NCBI GenBank assembly: GCA_947259885.1
Contig: CAMYNW010000009.1
Coordinates: 1 to 64,000 of the forward strand
DNA from: an uncultured Gammaproteobacteria bacterium
GTDB taxonomy: Bacteria; Pseudomonadota; Gammaproteobacteria; Arenicellales; Poriferihabitantaceae
Length of the DNA: 64,000 bases
Reading direction: 5' to 3'
Part shown: piece after piece, positions 9,177 through 18,661 of the stretch
Numbering within the stretch: the stretch's first letter is position 1
Layout: each line of letters begins with the position of its first letter
Made by a program: the position numbers and the translations under genes
Notes under the pieces: generated by a model
What the model was told of the DNA's origin: nothing
The model's input: only the letters and a program-made list of their open reading frames with translations
Databases searched by the model: none

Positions 9177-9215
9177 AATAACCTAACAGTTTTTCTAGGT
9201 TATTAGCATAACCTA
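9177..9215 (+). terminator. Three-segment, mutually exclusive stem-loops with T-tract, after ppk1
   Basis: Segment 1 (AATAACCTA, 9177-9185) and segment 3 (ATAACCTA, 9208-9215) can each pair with segment 2 (TAGGTTATT, 9196-9204). Pairing 2:3 gives an 8-bp stem with a 4-base loop followed by TTGATTTTTT, an intrinsic terminator. Pairing 1:2 would prevent it. The simplest role is the ppk1 terminator, 70 bp past its stop. The alternative pairing resembles an attenuator and could control read-through into the small gene at 9330. Confidence 0.6.
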
Positions 9216-9268
9216 TTGATTTTTTATCCCGGGACCTGTAATCTTACCCAAATTCGTTAGTTTTTTAG

Positions 9269-9284
9269 TGGCATGTTTCTTGCT
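9269..9284 (+). promoter_or_regulatory. Sigma-54 (RpoN) promoter match
   Basis: TGGCATGTTTCTTGCT matches the -24/-12 consensus TGGCACG-N4-TTGCW at all but one position, with the required GG-N10-GC spacing (GG 9270-9271, GC 9282-9283). It lies 45 bp upstream of the small ORF at 9330 and points toward it. No enhancer-binding regulator gene is in the window. Position and match quality make this a strong candidate. Confidence 0.7.
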
Positions 9285-9329
9285 CAATACTAAGTAACAT
9301 TTTAGTAATACAACCAAGAGGCGATTATT

Positions 9330-9461
9330 ATGTACAATGCACATCGAGACACTTCCGAGGGGGGAGTTATGAAGGTCGATCACTACAAATTAGCCGTCTG
9401 GCTTGGTGGGATGGTTTGGTGCACAGCATTTTGGCTAATGGCCATCAAGCTGCTGTTCTGA
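9330..9461 (+). CDS. Small single-span membrane protein (43 aa)
   Basis: The ORF begins with ATG after AAGAGGCG, a good ribosome site, and encodes 43 residues. The first half is polar (MYNAHRDTSEGG) and an internal ATG gives MKVDHYKLAVW. The second half is one hydrophobic, Trp-rich span (LGGMVWCTAFWLMAIKLLF) that runs to the stop. No family is recognised. It stands alone between ppk1 and the convergent Trm112-like gene, behind the sigma-54 promoter match. Such proteins often act as regulators or subunits of larger membrane complexes, but nothing here says which. Confidence 0.65.
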   Translation: MYNAHRDTSEGGVMKVDHYKLAVWLGGMVWCTAFWLMAIKLLF

Positions 9462-9562
9462 AGATTCCAGCTTCCAAACAGTAAAACTGTAATCAGCGGC
9501 AGTATCGCTTTGACGATACTCGAAGGGGACACCTCACTATTCAGGGGCTGGCTCCGTACGTC

Positions 9563-9829
9563 CTACCAATCCGGCAATTGCAACGTATCAATACTGCGAT
9601 CCTCGAGCATGACCGGAATACCGCTTTCCACTGGATAAATAGTATTTCCATTATCGGTGATTAACGCTTCCTGAAACGGTTTCTCCAGTTTTTCACCGCC
9701 ATGATTGGCGACTTCTCCAGTTTCAATCAATTTATTAAGCGTCTCGAGCTTAACCGCTGACAGCATCGACACCCTCTGCTTGGTGATCGGGCACACCAGT
9801 ATTTCAAGCAACTTTCGATCTACACTCAT
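9563..9829 (-). CDS. Trm112-family small protein (UPF0434/YcaR-like)
   Basis: This 88-residue protein opens with LLEILVCPITKQRV and ends with NTIYPVESGIPVMLEDRS, the hallmark ends of the bacterial Trm112/YcaR family. A canonical zinc-ribbon would have CPxC near the start; here only one Cys is present (CPIT), so metal binding is probably lost, as in many family members. Eukaryotic Trm112 activates methyltransferases; the bacterial role is poorly defined. It lies 27 bp upstream of the desaturase-like gene on the same strand and is probably co-transcribed with it or downstream of it. Confidence 0.88.
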   Translation of the reverse strand: MSVDRKLLEILVCPITKQRVSMLSAVKLETLNKLIETGEVANHGGEKLEKPFQEALITDNGNTIYPVESGIPVMLEDRSIDTLQLPDW

Positions 9830-9856
9830 AAACTCTCTCCAGGCTAAATAAATAAA

Positions 9857-10648
9857 TTACTTAAACGGTAGTTTAAGCATTGGTAAAACACCGTCCCCGT
9901 TACTCCCGACAAGGCCGGGAATGCCTATGCGGTCTTCGCTCATCGAAGAAGGCTGCGCTCGGAAGGTTCCAAATACGCGATCCCATATTGAAATCACAAG
10001 TCCGAAGTTTGCGCCATAATCGACCGGATCCGGGCCATGGTGCACCCGGTGCATGGCCGGTGTAACCAATATCCAGCTGATAATTTGATCGAGGCTCCTG
10101 TGCAGTCTGATATTGGCATGAATAAATAGCGCCATCGTGCAGATAATTATTTCATAAAGGATCACTCCCAGTAACGGCATGCCAATCAATACGACGGTAA
10201 TCGCACGTACCAGGAGAGTAATCAGGGTCTCTACCGGATGAGTTCTGAACGTTGTGGTGACATCAAGCACCGGATCGCCGTGATGAACTCTATGGAAGCG
10301 CCATAAAAATCCAACCCCGTGATACGCGCGATGCAAGCCATACATGATCAGATCGAGCACCAGCCAGCTCAGCACTATCTTTGTCCATAAACCGAGCTTG
10401 ATCAGATTGAACAGACCAAATTGATTAAATAAAGCAAACAGTGCGGCGGCGGTCAGCGTCAGTGGAATACTAATCAGCAGCAGCATATTAATCAGCTGTA
10501 ACGACACATTACTCATCGCTCGAGCCGCATAACCTCTTGGCCTTGCCGGCAACCACCTTTCAAACAGCAACATCGCCACTAGGGCAAAGATAAATCCTTG
10601 CAGCCTGATCAAAACGTCAGGTTCCAGATTTAGCAAACTTTGTATCAT
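9857..10648 (-). CDS. Sterol desaturase / fatty acid hydroxylase superfamily protein
   Basis: This integral membrane di-iron protein has about four hydrophobic segments and the three histidine clusters of the superfamily: HRAYH, then HRVHH, and near the C-terminus HRVHHG. Members hydroxylate or desaturate sterols, carotenoids, fatty acids or ether lipids; the substrate cannot be told. I start it at ATG 10648, one base after the stop of the aminotransferase (TGA-A-ATG). A start 15 codons earlier (10693) would overlap that gene by 44 bp. The one-base spacing implies an operon with the upstream gene. Confidence 0.87.
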   Translation of the reverse strand: MIQSLLNLEPDVLIRLQGFIFALVAMLLFERWLPARPRGYAARAMSNVSLQLINMLLLISIPLTLTAAALFALFNQFGLFNLIKLGLWTKIVLSWLVLDLIMYGLHRAYHGVGFLWRFHRVHHGDPVLDVTTTFRTHPVETLITLLVRAITVVLIGMPLLGVILYEIIICTMALFIHANIRLHRSLDQIISWILVTPAMHRVHHGPDPVDYGANFGLVISIWDRVFGTFRAQPSSMSEDRIGIPGLVGSNGDGVLPMLKLPFK

Positions 10649-10649
10649 T

Positions 10650-11564
10650 TCAGAACCAGGCCTTGTCTCGATTGTCGTCAACGAAGCGCTCAATCATCGC
10701 TGTGTATAAAGCCATGGCCTTGCGGGTTTTAGATCCACCACCTTTGGCAAATTCGAGTTCCCTGCCACTTTCAAGGGTCAACGATTTTACCGGCATCACT
10801 TCGCGGGTCGCGGAGGTAATAAAACACTCGCTGGCTTCAATCAGCTCCTCGCTATAGATACTGCGTTCCACAGCTTCAAGCCCAGCGTCGCTAAACAGTT
10901 GCATCAGCGTGGTTCGGGTCAAACCGACCAGATTGCCCGCCTGGGGCGTAACGTACTTGTCGCCCATGACAAACCAGGCATTGCTGTTAGAGCATTCGGT
11001 AACCAAGCCTTTGGCATCCAGCATCAGACATTCATCTTTTCCCTGATCACGAGACTCGGCTAGCGCCAGGATGTTATTCAGATAGTTTCCGCCTTTAATA
11101 TTGGGATCGAGGCTAGTGATCGCATTTCGTCTTTGGTGCGGAATCGACATGGTCATTCCCACATCATAAAATTCGCGCTTCCAGCTCGGTACGGGTTTGA
11201 CAATAATAATTAAACGCGAAACCAGTCCTGGCTCCGGATACAGATCAACCGCCCCTTCTCCTCGAGTAATCTGATACCTGACATACACATCCTCAGCTTC
11301 GCTATTTTCACTTGCTTCGATGGTCTGTTTAATCGCCTCCACCAGTTGCTGGGGTGTCTGGGTGATATGCATACCACAAAGCCTGGCTGAATTCAGCAAA
11401 CGCTGATAGTGCTCATCAAACAAAAAAGGAATACCCTGGTAGGTACGAAAGACTTCATAAACCGAATCCCCATAAAGGAACCCTCTATCCAATACCGGAA
11501 TTCGAATCTGGTCAATTGGGCCGATAAAGCCGTCAATATAGCCGGTCGGTTTCATTGCAATCAT
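10650..11564 (-). CDS. Class IV PLP-dependent aminotransferase (IlvE / D-amino-acid aminotransferase type)
   Basis: This 304-residue fold-type IV aminotransferase has N-terminal VLDRGFLYGDSVYEVFRTYQ and the PLP lysine in LDPNIKGGNYLNNIL. The glutamate that contacts the ring nitrogen is in VTECSNSNAWF. The family includes branched-chain aminotransferase, D-amino-acid transaminase and aminodeoxychorismate lyase. The motifs fit the first best but do not exclude the others. It is the first gene of a short operon with the desaturase-like gene; 216 bp separate it from the upstream asmA stop. Confidence 0.85.
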   Translation of the reverse strand: MIAMKPTGYIDGFIGPIDQIRIPVLDRGFLYGDSVYEVFRTYQGIPFLFDEHYQRLLNSARLCGMHITQTPQQLVEAIKQTIEASENSEAEDVYVRYQITRGEGAVDLYPEPGLVSRLIIIVKPVPSWKREFYDVGMTMSIPHQRRNAITSLDPNIKGGNYLNNILALAESRDQGKDECLMLDAKGLVTECSNSNAWFVMGDKYVTPQAGNLVGLTRTTLMQLFSDAGLEAVERSIYSEELIEASECFITSATREVMPVKSLTLESGRELEFAKGGGSKTRKAMALYTAMIERFVDDNRDKAWF

Positions 11565-11683
11565 AGGAATTATTAATATCGCTATTGTACCCTTACTGAA
11601 CGAAACCGAACTGTCAGATCATCAGTACAACCTGAGTTAAAAATTGCGATTGTGAATTTGAAACGAGACACCTTCGCTCTGAA

Positions 11684-11700
11684 CAAGTGCCTCGCACTTG
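11684..11700. terminator. Hairpin between asmA and aminotransferase gene
   Basis: CAAGTGC-CTC-GCACTTG is a perfect 7-bp stem with a 3-base loop, 80 bp beyond the asmA stop. No T-tract follows on the minus strand, so it may be an RNA-stabilising hairpin or a weak terminator rather than a clear intrinsic terminator. Confidence 0.35.
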
Positions 11701-11780
11701 CTGCAGGATCTGAGAAAAATTTACCCTTTCCCGGATCGCAGTGCGGGCCGCAACTCTAAATCGGTATGCAGCGTTGTATC

Positions 11781-14696
11781 TTATTCAATCCCTAAACTTT
11801 TAAACAGACTACCCTTCAGCTTCTCTTTAAGTTCCTTTTCAAGAGCCTTCTTAGGATCAGTGGGTGCGGCCTCGGCAGCTTCTGGCGTCCCGGCCGCCTC
11901 CGCTCCCGCTGTACCTTCAAGCAGATCAGGCGCGAGTTCCTCCAGCAGTTTTTTCTTGATTTCTTTCTTTGCGCGATCTTTAACCAGCGATGCCACGTCC
12001 AGGGTATAGCTTGGATCATGCAGCGGACCATAAATTTTGAACGGTACGCGAGCGCCCTTTAACTCATCGAGCGCGGCACCTCCCTGCCCTTCCACGGAAT
12101 CCACCACATTCACATCCAGATCGTAATCGATGCGCGACTTGGGAAGATCGATCGCACCTTCACCGTTTAACCGAAAGAGTGGCGCTTTCATTGCCAGATC
12201 GTTGTTACGAAAAACACCGTTTTGAACCTTGAAATTGCCTGAGAGCTCAGCAAACTTCGTTTGCGCCTCCGGCGTCGCTCGCACAGTAGTCTCCCCACCC
12301 TGGAATGCCGCGACCTGTTGTTCAAGTTTGAGTAACGCCGCCTGCAGGTCGAATCCCTTGATTGCGCCATTCAATAGCTGAAAACCAATATCTCCAGCTA
12401 ATGATCCCACTAGCGCATCGGTATCCGTTCCCTGGCCACTTAAATTGGTAGTCAGATTGCCGGTCCCTTCCAGCTTGTCGGTGATCTCAAGTGCCTGCAG
12501 TAATGCGCCGACGTCTACCTGGTTCACTTTATTGACCATACGCACCGCAGGAACTTCTTTTGTCACATCATATGCAAGCTGACTTTCGACGCTTCCGCCG
12601 AAAACTTTGGCTGTCATCGGCGCGATACGTAAAACATTCTGGTCAGATTGCACCGTGATATTGACATCCTTCAAGGTCATTCCTGTCGTAATGAACTCTC
12701 CAATAGTGGCTTTACCCTCGACATTCAAGCCACGCAGGGGCGCTACCGGCAGTAGAATCTGCTCTGCCGTTGAGGGCTGATCGGAGGCGGGTTGTTCCTC
12801 TGTACCCAGCATCTTGTCGAGGTCGAGTCGATCAATCCTAAGATCAAATCGGTAGCCTGGTTGCGCCAGATTGATGACCGAAACATTCCCTGCCACCGAC
12901 ATATCGTCCACCTTCGCATCGAGCTTCTTCACCGCAATACCATTGTCGGCAATACTGAAGTCAAGATTAGAATCTAGACTTTTGACCAGTCCCGGCGGCA
13001 ACTCTACGGGCACCTGGTTGCGCGCCAATAGATCCATAATATCTGAGGATTTGACAGCTAAGGAACCCGCGAGAATCATTTTCTCGATTCCCTCCGTCAC
13101 CCCTGTTCCTTTAGCGTTGGCCTTTAGAGAAAAATTATCCTGCCCAACCTCCAGAGATTCCAACCCAAGATCACCGCTCGCGAGATTTAATCTAAGCACT
13201 GGTGCCGACATTGTTGTGGGCTGCTGTTGATGATCGAATGCCGCCGTCAGACCGTTAAGAGTGACCTGATCTCCAGCCAGGTTGAACTCGGATCTAAAAT
13301 TAATGTTTTGCAGGGGAATCTCCGGCAGACTGACATCGAGTCCGTTTCTTTCGAGCAAGGCTGAGATATCCGCTACCGCGGTATCCACCTGGCCGCTTAT
13401 TTTTCTAGACCCATCTTCGGTAAAAAGATTCGAGCCTTCAAACTTAGCGTTAAGACTGAAATCATTTTGATTCACGGTCAGATCCGGAATAGACACTGAA
13501 TCAGACCCTAGATCATAAACACCCGAAGGCAGATCAACTGTTGTGCCGAGATCATTGATTACTGCCGCCAGGGTGTATCCCTCGAGTTTAAGCACGTTGT
13601 TTTCAAACTGGAAACTGCCTTGGGTATCGAGATCTTTGAGCGCAATTTGAGGGAGCTCAACGGGAATTGAATTTCGCTCAATAAGTGCCGCGACATCGGG
13701 CGTTTTAATGTCGAATTTACCTTTTAATGCTGGCGCTTCAGATAACACTTTGGTACCACTTACCGACGCCACTATTGAAGAACCATTTTGCTTAATCTCT
13801 ACCGATGGCAACTCAAGAGTCTGATCCGATAAGTTGAAGTTTAGTGAGGTGATCGCGAGATCTGATTTGATTCCGTCTTTTTCGAGTTCAGCCATCAGCC
13901 CAGTCACTGCAGCGAGCCCCGCCTGAATCGCATAAGACATTTTCTCCATTGAAATATCCGCGTCGATTGTCTGCATTCCTACCGAGAGTGTGGTGGAATT
14001 GAGGGCCACAGATTCCATGTTCTTACTCAGGACCACGGTGGTATCCAGTTTTATTGCAGCAGGTTCCGGCAGCAGGTTTCCGGATGCATCGACCGAAAGC
14101 TCAATATCGAGAGGATCACCTGGCACCAGAGTGCCGGTACTCAAATTAAGGTTTTCAAATTGCAGCGTCTGGTTGGCTTGTTCATCCTGCCAGTTAACCA
14201 GCCCGTCATTAATAGACACCCCCTGTACCGCAAGTCCGGCGACGGCACCGGCGCCTTGAGCGCCCGGATCGGAGGGGGCTGACGCGCCGCCGACTTTGGC
14301 GACCACATCATCCCAATTGGTGGTGCCATCGGCCAGAGTGGCCAATCGGATTGTTGGTGTATCAAGCACCACGGTCGCCACCTCGACCTGGCTCTTTAAT
14401 AGCGGCATCAGCTTGACCTGCACCCGCGCACTATCCATTTCAATCATGGGCTGTTCACCAAAACCTGTTGCATTGGATAAAGCCACCTTGCCGGTTTCAA
14501 CACCTATCCACGGAAAGAAGGTCAGCGCCAGATCACCTTCGAGACTCAGCTGTCTCCCGGTTTTCTGTTCAACCAACTTCGAGATCTGTGGTTTATAGTC
14601 GTTGGGATCGATCAAATTGGTCGCGACCAGCACTCCGCCTACGATCAATACGACCAGAACTAAAAACAACCATAAAATTAATTTGAGTGCCTTCAT
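11781..14696 (-). CDS. AsmA family protein (971 aa)
   Basis: One N-terminal membrane anchor (LILWLFLVLVVLIVGGVLVA, residues 6-25) is followed by the AsmA opening NLIDPNDYKPQISKLVEQKT. A long beta-rich periplasmic body follows, and the AsmA_2 C-terminal region (about 740-900) contains IDLPKSRIDYDLDVNVVDS. Family members form long hydrophobic grooves and are implicated in lipid transport to the outer membrane. The last 60 residues are charged and Ala-rich (KKEIKKKLLEELAPDLLEG). It ends 4 bp before the start region of dusA and is probably co-transcribed with it. Confidence 0.9.
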   Translation of the reverse strand: MKALKLILWLFLVLVVLIVGGVLVATNLIDPNDYKPQISKLVEQKTGRQLSLEGDLALTFFPWIGVETGKVALSNATGFGEQPMIEMDSARVQVKLMPLLKSQVEVATVVLDTPTIRLATLADGTTNWDDVVAKVGGASAPSDPGAQGAGAVAGLAVQGVSINDGLVNWQDEQANQTLQFENLNLSTGTLVPGDPLDIELSVDASGNLLPEPAAIKLDTTVVLSKNMESVALNSTTLSVGMQTIDADISMEKMSYAIQAGLAAVTGLMAELEKDGIKSDLAITSLNFNLSDQTLELPSVEIKQNGSSIVASVSGTKVLSEAPALKGKFDIKTPDVAALIERNSIPVELPQIALKDLDTQGSFQFENNVLKLEGYTLAAVINDLGTTVDLPSGVYDLGSDSVSIPDLTVNQNDFSLNAKFEGSNLFTEDGSRKISGQVDTAVADISALLERNGLDVSLPEIPLQNINFRSEFNLAGDQVTLNGLTAAFDHQQQPTTMSAPVLRLNLASGDLGLESLEVGQDNFSLKANAKGTGVTEGIEKMILAGSLAVKSSDIMDLLARNQVPVELPPGLVKSLDSNLDFSIADNGIAVKKLDAKVDDMSVAGNVSVINLAQPGYRFDLRIDRLDLDKMLGTEEQPASDQPSTAEQILLPVAPLRGLNVEGKATIGEFITTGMTLKDVNITVQSDQNVLRIAPMTAKVFGGSVESQLAYDVTKEVPAVRMVNKVNQVDVGALLQALEITDKLEGTGNLTTNLSGQGTDTDALVGSLAGDIGFQLLNGAIKGFDLQAALLKLEQQVAAFQGGETTVRATPEAQTKFAELSGNFKVQNGVFRNNDLAMKAPLFRLNGEGAIDLPKSRIDYDLDVNVVDSVEGQGGAALDELKGARVPFKIYGPLHDPSYTLDVASLVKDRAKKEIKKKLLEELAPDLLEGTAGAEAAGTPEAAEAAPTDPKKALEKELKEKLKGSLFKSLGIE

Positions 14697-14700
14697 TGGA

Positions 14701-15762
14701 TCACCTGATACTCCCTGACATTAAAGTAGATTCGTTAGGCCTGCTTGCAGCAGGCACGAAACAAGTTTGTGGCGCTACAAATCGCAGCGCTTTCTCAATG
14801 ACCTCAATCCCCGCGTTCTTTCTTGGCCCATACTCGGATAAATATCTGCGCCATGGTTTCGCGCCCTCCTGACCATGGAACAACTGCAGCATATGTCGAG
14901 TCATATGACGCAGAGACACACCTTGAGAAAGCTGCTTTTCAACATACGGCAGGAATCGTTCGACTGCCTCCAGTCTGGATTGCGGAGCATCGGGATTCGG
15001 TTGTTTGAACAACCTTTCATCGACTTCGCTGAGCAGCCATGGATCATGGTACGCCTGCCGACCCATCATAACGCCGTCGACCTTTGCGAAATGTGTTTGC
15101 ACCTGATCGAGGTCCATTACGCCACCATTAAGGGTGATCCTGAGTTCCGGAAAATCATTTTTTAATCGATACACCGTCTCATATTGCAGTGGCGGGACAG
15201 AGCGATTCTGCTTGGGACTGAGGCCCTTCAGCCATGCCTTGCGCGCGTGAATAATCAGATGCCTGCAGCCCGCGGCGGCATTGAGACGGACAAATTGCTG
15301 CAGCGCTTCATAACTATCCATGTCATCAATACCGGTGCGGGTCTTTAGCGTAACCGGGATGTTCACTGCTTGAATCATTTCCCCCACACATTCCGCAACC
15401 AATTCCGGTTGCGCCATTAGACAGGCACCGAACATGCCGTTCTTGACCCGGTCGGAGGGGCAGCCTACGTTTAGATTGATTTCATCGTAACCGCGCTCTT
15501 CGGCGAGCTTCGCGCACACCGCCAGTTGCGCCGGATCACTGCCACCCAGCTGAATGGCTAACGGATGTTCTGACTGGTCAAACCCAAGGAAGTGGTCTCG
15601 ATCGCCATAAATTATCGAGCCTGTCACCATCATTTCGGTGTAGAGGCGAGTATGTCTGGAGAGCAGGCGCAGCAATGCCCGGCAATGCCGATTGGTGACA
15701 TCGAGCATTGGCGCGACCGAAAACTCCCGGTCCATGAGGCGATCGCTATTCATAGGCTGCAT
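14701..15762 (-). CDS. dusA: tRNA-dihydrouridine synthase A
   Basis: This FMN-dependent TIM-barrel enzyme reduces U20/U20a in the tRNA D-loop. The opening FSVAPMLDVTNRHCRAL, the catalytic-cysteine region EINLNVGCPSDRVKNG and ITLNGGVMDLDQVQTHF followed by GVMMGRQAYHDPW are all typical of DusA. At 353 residues it is longer than DusB or DusC. The first in-frame ATG is used; codon 4 is also ATG. It is transcribed toward asmA with 4 bp between them. Confidence 0.95.
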   Translation of the reverse strand: MQPMNSDRLMDREFSVAPMLDVTNRHCRALLRLLSRHTRLYTEMMVTGSIIYGDRDHFLGFDQSEHPLAIQLGGSDPAQLAVCAKLAEERGYDEINLNVGCPSDRVKNGMFGACLMAQPELVAECVGEMIQAVNIPVTLKTRTGIDDMDSYEALQQFVRLNAAAGCRHLIIHARKAWLKGLSPKQNRSVPPLQYETVYRLKNDFPELRITLNGGVMDLDQVQTHFAKVDGVMMGRQAYHDPWLLSEVDERLFKQPNPDAPQSRLEAVERFLPYVEKQLSQGVSLRHMTRHMLQLFHGQEGAKPWRRYLSEYGPRKNAGIEVIEKALRFVAPQTCFVPAASRPNESTLMSGSIR

Positions 15763-15894
15763 TTTATCATCGCTGCAACTGAACTAGTCCTGAACCACTG
15801 TACAGCGATTAGCATTAATTGCGAGACTCCCTAGGGGTGCATGCGAGAAATTCGCCCTACCGCAAACGCTGGTTTAAAAAACGCGTACGCAGCG

Positions 15895-16773
15895 TCAGCT
15901 AAGTCCAATCTTCGCCCTGGCTTCATCCGGCCCCAGTACCCGGGCGCCCATACGCTCGATGATCTCCACTGCGCGTTCTACCAGCATGCCGTTGGTCGCC
16001 AGTACACCACGATCCAAATAGATATTGTCCTCGAGCCCGACCCTGACATTGCCACCCAACAATACCGCCTGCGCGACCATCGGCATTTGCATACGTGAGA
16101 TACCGAAACCGGCCCAGATTGCATCGAGTGGTAAGGCTTGCTTCATTGCAGTCATTGTCTCGGTATCGGCACCAGCGCCCCAGGGGATGCCGAGGCAGAT
16201 TTGAAACATTGGCGGCGCATCGATGAGTCCTTCATCAATCAGCGCCCGTGCCAGACGTATCTGGCCCAGATCGAAAACTTCCAGCTCCGGTTTAATGCCC
16301 AGCTCCTGAACCATTTTCGCCATCTTACGCAGGAATGGTGCGGTATTGATATAAGTATAGTTACCGTTCCCAAAGTTCATGGTGCCGCAATCAAGACTGC
16401 AAATATCGGGCTTACATTCGACTACGTGTGCCAGTCGTTGTTCTGGGCCAATCATATCGGTACCGGGTCCGGGCATTGAGGGATCTTCGTCACCAGGCAC
16501 CCAGTCACCGCCCATGCCAGCAGTCAGATTGAGCACCATATCGACACCACTGCTGCGGATCAGATCAACAGTTTGTTTAAATAACTGTGGATCCCGTGAG
16601 CCCTGAGTCGTTTCGGGATCACGGACATGCACGTGGACCACTGCCGCACCCGCCTTGGCCGCCTCAATGGCCGAATCAGCAATCTGCTCGGGCGTTACCG
16701 GAACATGTTCACTTTTATCCGTCGTCTCGCCGGCGCCAGTCAGCGCGCAGGTAATGATCACATCGTTATTCAT
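15895..16773 (-). CDS. cdhC: Beta-keto acid cleavage enzyme, probable 3-dehydrocarnitine cleavage enzyme CdhC
   Basis: This 292-residue BKACE (DUF849) TIM-barrel zinc enzyme has the N-terminal [16 protein letters not shown], the zinc-binding [13 protein letters not shown] (two His ligands) and C-terminal [14 protein letters not shown], all family signatures. BKACEs condense a beta-keto acid with acetyl-CoA and split it. CdhC members convert 3-dehydrocarnitine plus acetyl-CoA to betainyl-CoA plus acetoacetate. That specificity is inferred from the gene immediately upstream, a carnitine-dehydrogenase-type protein 19 bp away. No betainyl-CoA thioesterase (CdhB) is visible next to it. Confidence 0.85.
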   Translation of the reverse strand: MNNDVIITCALTGAGETTDKSEHVPVTPEQIADSAIEAAKAGAAVVHVHVRDPETTQGSRDPQLFKQTVDLIRSSGVDMVLNLTAGMGGDWVPGDEDPSMPGPGTDMIGPEQRLAHVVECKPDICSLDCGTMNFGNGNYTYINTAPFLRKMAKMVQELGIKPELEVFDLGQIRLARALIDEGLIDAPPMFQICLGIPWGAGADTETMTAMKQALPLDAIWAGFGISRMQMPMVAQAVLLGGNVRVGLEDNIYLDRGVLATNGMLVERAVEIIERMGARVLGPDEARAKIGLS

Positions 16774-16792
16774 ACTATTGTCTCTATCAATA

Positions 16793-17740
16793 TTAAGAAG
16801 ATTGTCGTCGTTTCATTTTGGCAATTTCGACCAATCCATGGTTCATCTTTTTACTCAAGGTGGCAAAGTCTTGCCCGTCAGTCATTGCAATACAACCATC
16901 GACCATTTTATTGCGCAAGTCTTGAGTCAGCTCAGGCGCAACCAGCCGCGTCCATGGCAGTTTTAACGCTGGCCCAAATTGATCGAGGCAATAGGCCATC
17001 CCACCTTCACCACCGCCGATATGGAAAATTTCACAAGGCCCCATCAGCGCCCAGCGAGGCCCTGGACCGTTAACTACTGCCTGATCAATCTGTTCCACCG
17101 TTGCCTCACCATTTGCCACCATATGCAGCGCTTCTCGCCAGATCGCCTCCTGCAGCCGCGTCGCAATGAATCCAGGCACTTCTTTCTGCATTACCAGGGG
17201 CGCTTTACCTGCAGCGAGGTAGAACCGTCGAGCCCAGTCGACAGTCTCGGGTTCAGTCTTGTTCCCACCAATCATCTCGACCAGAGGCAACAAATAAGGC
17301 GGGTTAAAAGGATGCGCCACCACAGTCCGCTCAGGTGTCGCGCACTTTGCCTGTATATCGGTCATGGACATTCCAGATGTACTGGACGCAATGACGACTC
17401 TGGGATCGGCAATGTCGCCGAGCATTGCGTACAAATTTTGTTTCAGTTCGAGCACCTCAGGAATACTTTCCTGAATAAATTCAGCCTGTTCGACTGACTT
17501 CTCAAGATCCGCGGTCCAGGTAAAATTATCCATGGATGCCCCGGGTTCAAGTCCGATTTCTTCGAGACTGGTCCAGGCGGTGTCCATCAGCCGTTTCAGG
17601 GCATCTATCTCAGATGCTTGATGTAAGTAACTGGTGACATGGTATCCGCGTGAAAGATAATAAGCTGCCCAGCCGCCGCCAATGGGACCGGCACCAATAC
17701 AAGTTACACGTCGAACCTTTGCTGGATCCTGATCAAGCAT
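16793..17740 (-). CDS. cdhA: L-carnitine dehydrogenase-type 3-hydroxyacyl dehydrogenase
   Basis: This 315-residue protein is of the 3-hydroxyacyl-CoA dehydrogenase fold. The NAD-binding Rossmann motif [21 protein letters not shown] (18 of these residues are diagnostic) starts at about residue 12. The catalytic-domain motif [18 protein letters not shown] is present, as is [20 protein letters not shown], the form seen in carnitine 3-dehydrogenases rather than fatty-acid enzymes. It would oxidise L-carnitine to 3-dehydrocarnitine, which the next gene product (CdhC) could cleave. It starts 2 bp after caiD ends, so the three genes form one operon. Confidence 0.85.
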   Translation of the reverse strand: MLDQDPAKVRRVTCIGAGPIGGGWAAYYLSRGYHVTSYLHQASEIDALKRLMDTAWTSLEEIGLEPGASMDNFTWTADLEKSVEQAEFIQESIPEVLELKQNLYAMLGDIADPRVVIASSTSGMSMTDIQAKCATPERTVVAHPFNPPYLLPLVEMIGGNKTEPETVDWARRFYLAAGKAPLVMQKEVPGFIATRLQEAIWREALHMVANGEATVEQIDQAVVNGPGPRWALMGPCEIFHIGGGEGGMAYCLDQFGPALKLPWTRLVAPELTQDLRNKMVDGCIAMTDGQDFATLSKKMNHGLVEIAKMKRRQSS

Positions 17741-17742
17741 GA

Positions 17743-18555
17743 TCAGTTGCCTTTAAATTTTGCATCACGCTTTTCTACAAATGCAGTAATGCCCTCCTCT
17801 GCGTCCGAGGAAGACAGCATCGCGCGATACAACGGTAGATCATCGTTACGCATCTTGTGAAAGGAATTTTCAATTGTCTCTTCTTCAATCGCACGCAACA
17901 CCTCCTTGATCGACTGTAGTGCAATGGGCGCGACTTGGGACATCCTATCCGCCCATTCCCTGGCGGTCGTCATCAGTTTATCTGCCGATACAACTTTATT
18001 CACCAGTCCATAGTGCGCCGCTTCTTTCGCTTTCATTCGGCGGCCGAGATAGAGCATTTCCAGCGCAATGTTGTAAGGTAATCGCTTCGGCAATCGCTGC
18101 ACCGCGCCGGCGTCAGGAATGATACCGAGAGGCAACTCAGGCAAGGCGAACTCAACATGCTCAGCGGCAATTATCAGATCGCAGGCCAACGCAATTTCAA
18201 ACCCTCCGCCAATAGTCAGCCCGTTCAAAGCGGCGATTACGGGCTTATTAAGGGACCACATCTCGGTAATGCCAGCAAATCCACCGAGACTGGCATCTTC
18301 CACTTCCCACCAGTTCTCAAGTGTCATTTCTCCGTTTTCAATCGCCTTCAGATCCCAACCAGCGGAGAATATCTTTTCGCCAGTGCCGGTAATAATGGCC
18401 ACTTTCAATTCCGAGTTGTCGCGAAAATAAACAAACGCCTCGCCAAGTTTTCGACTGGTAGCTAGATCGATGGCATTGACCTTTGGTCGATCGATCGTTA
18501 TCAGCATTAACGGGCCATCTATTTCGACCCTGATTTCGTTATCACCGGAGATCAT
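17743..18555 (-). CDS. caiD: Enoyl-CoA hydratase of CaiD type (carnitinyl-CoA dehydratase-like)
   Basis: This crotonase-fold enzyme closely resembles E. coli CaiD over its whole length: DRPKVNAIDLATSRKLGEAF, then FRDNSELKVAIITGTGEKIF and SAGWDLKA. The oxyanion-hole stretch NGLTIGGGFEIALACD and ALPELPLGIIPDAGAVQRLP follow. CaiD interconverts crotonobetainyl-CoA and L-carnitinyl-CoA. I start at ATG 18555 (MISGDNEIRV), preceded by AGGAAAGA; the longer frame to 18654 adds 33 unlikely residues and would fill the divergent promoter region. It leads the caiD-cdhA-cdhC operon and diverges from the acyl-CoA dehydrogenase with 106 bp between. Confidence 0.85.
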   Translation of the reverse strand: MISGDNEIRVEIDGPLMLITIDRPKVNAIDLATSRKLGEAFVYFRDNSELKVAIITGTGEKIFSAGWDLKAIENGEMTLENWWEVEDASLGGFAGITEMWSLNKPVIAALNGLTIGGGFEIALACDLIIAAEHVEFALPELPLGIIPDAGAVQRLPKRLPYNIALEMLYLGRRMKAKEAAHYGLVNKVVSADKLMTTAREWADRMSQVAPIALQSIKEVLRAIEEETIENSFHKMRNDDLPLYRAMLSSSDAEEGITAFVEKRDAKFKGN

Positions 18556-18661
18556 TCTTTCCTGCACTCTTGAGTCAATTAACAACTTGGAAGTGTAGTG
18601 GAGGGATTGAGTAAATGGTATATGATTCCTATTTTTTCGGCCTCTTAAGAACAAGTAATTT

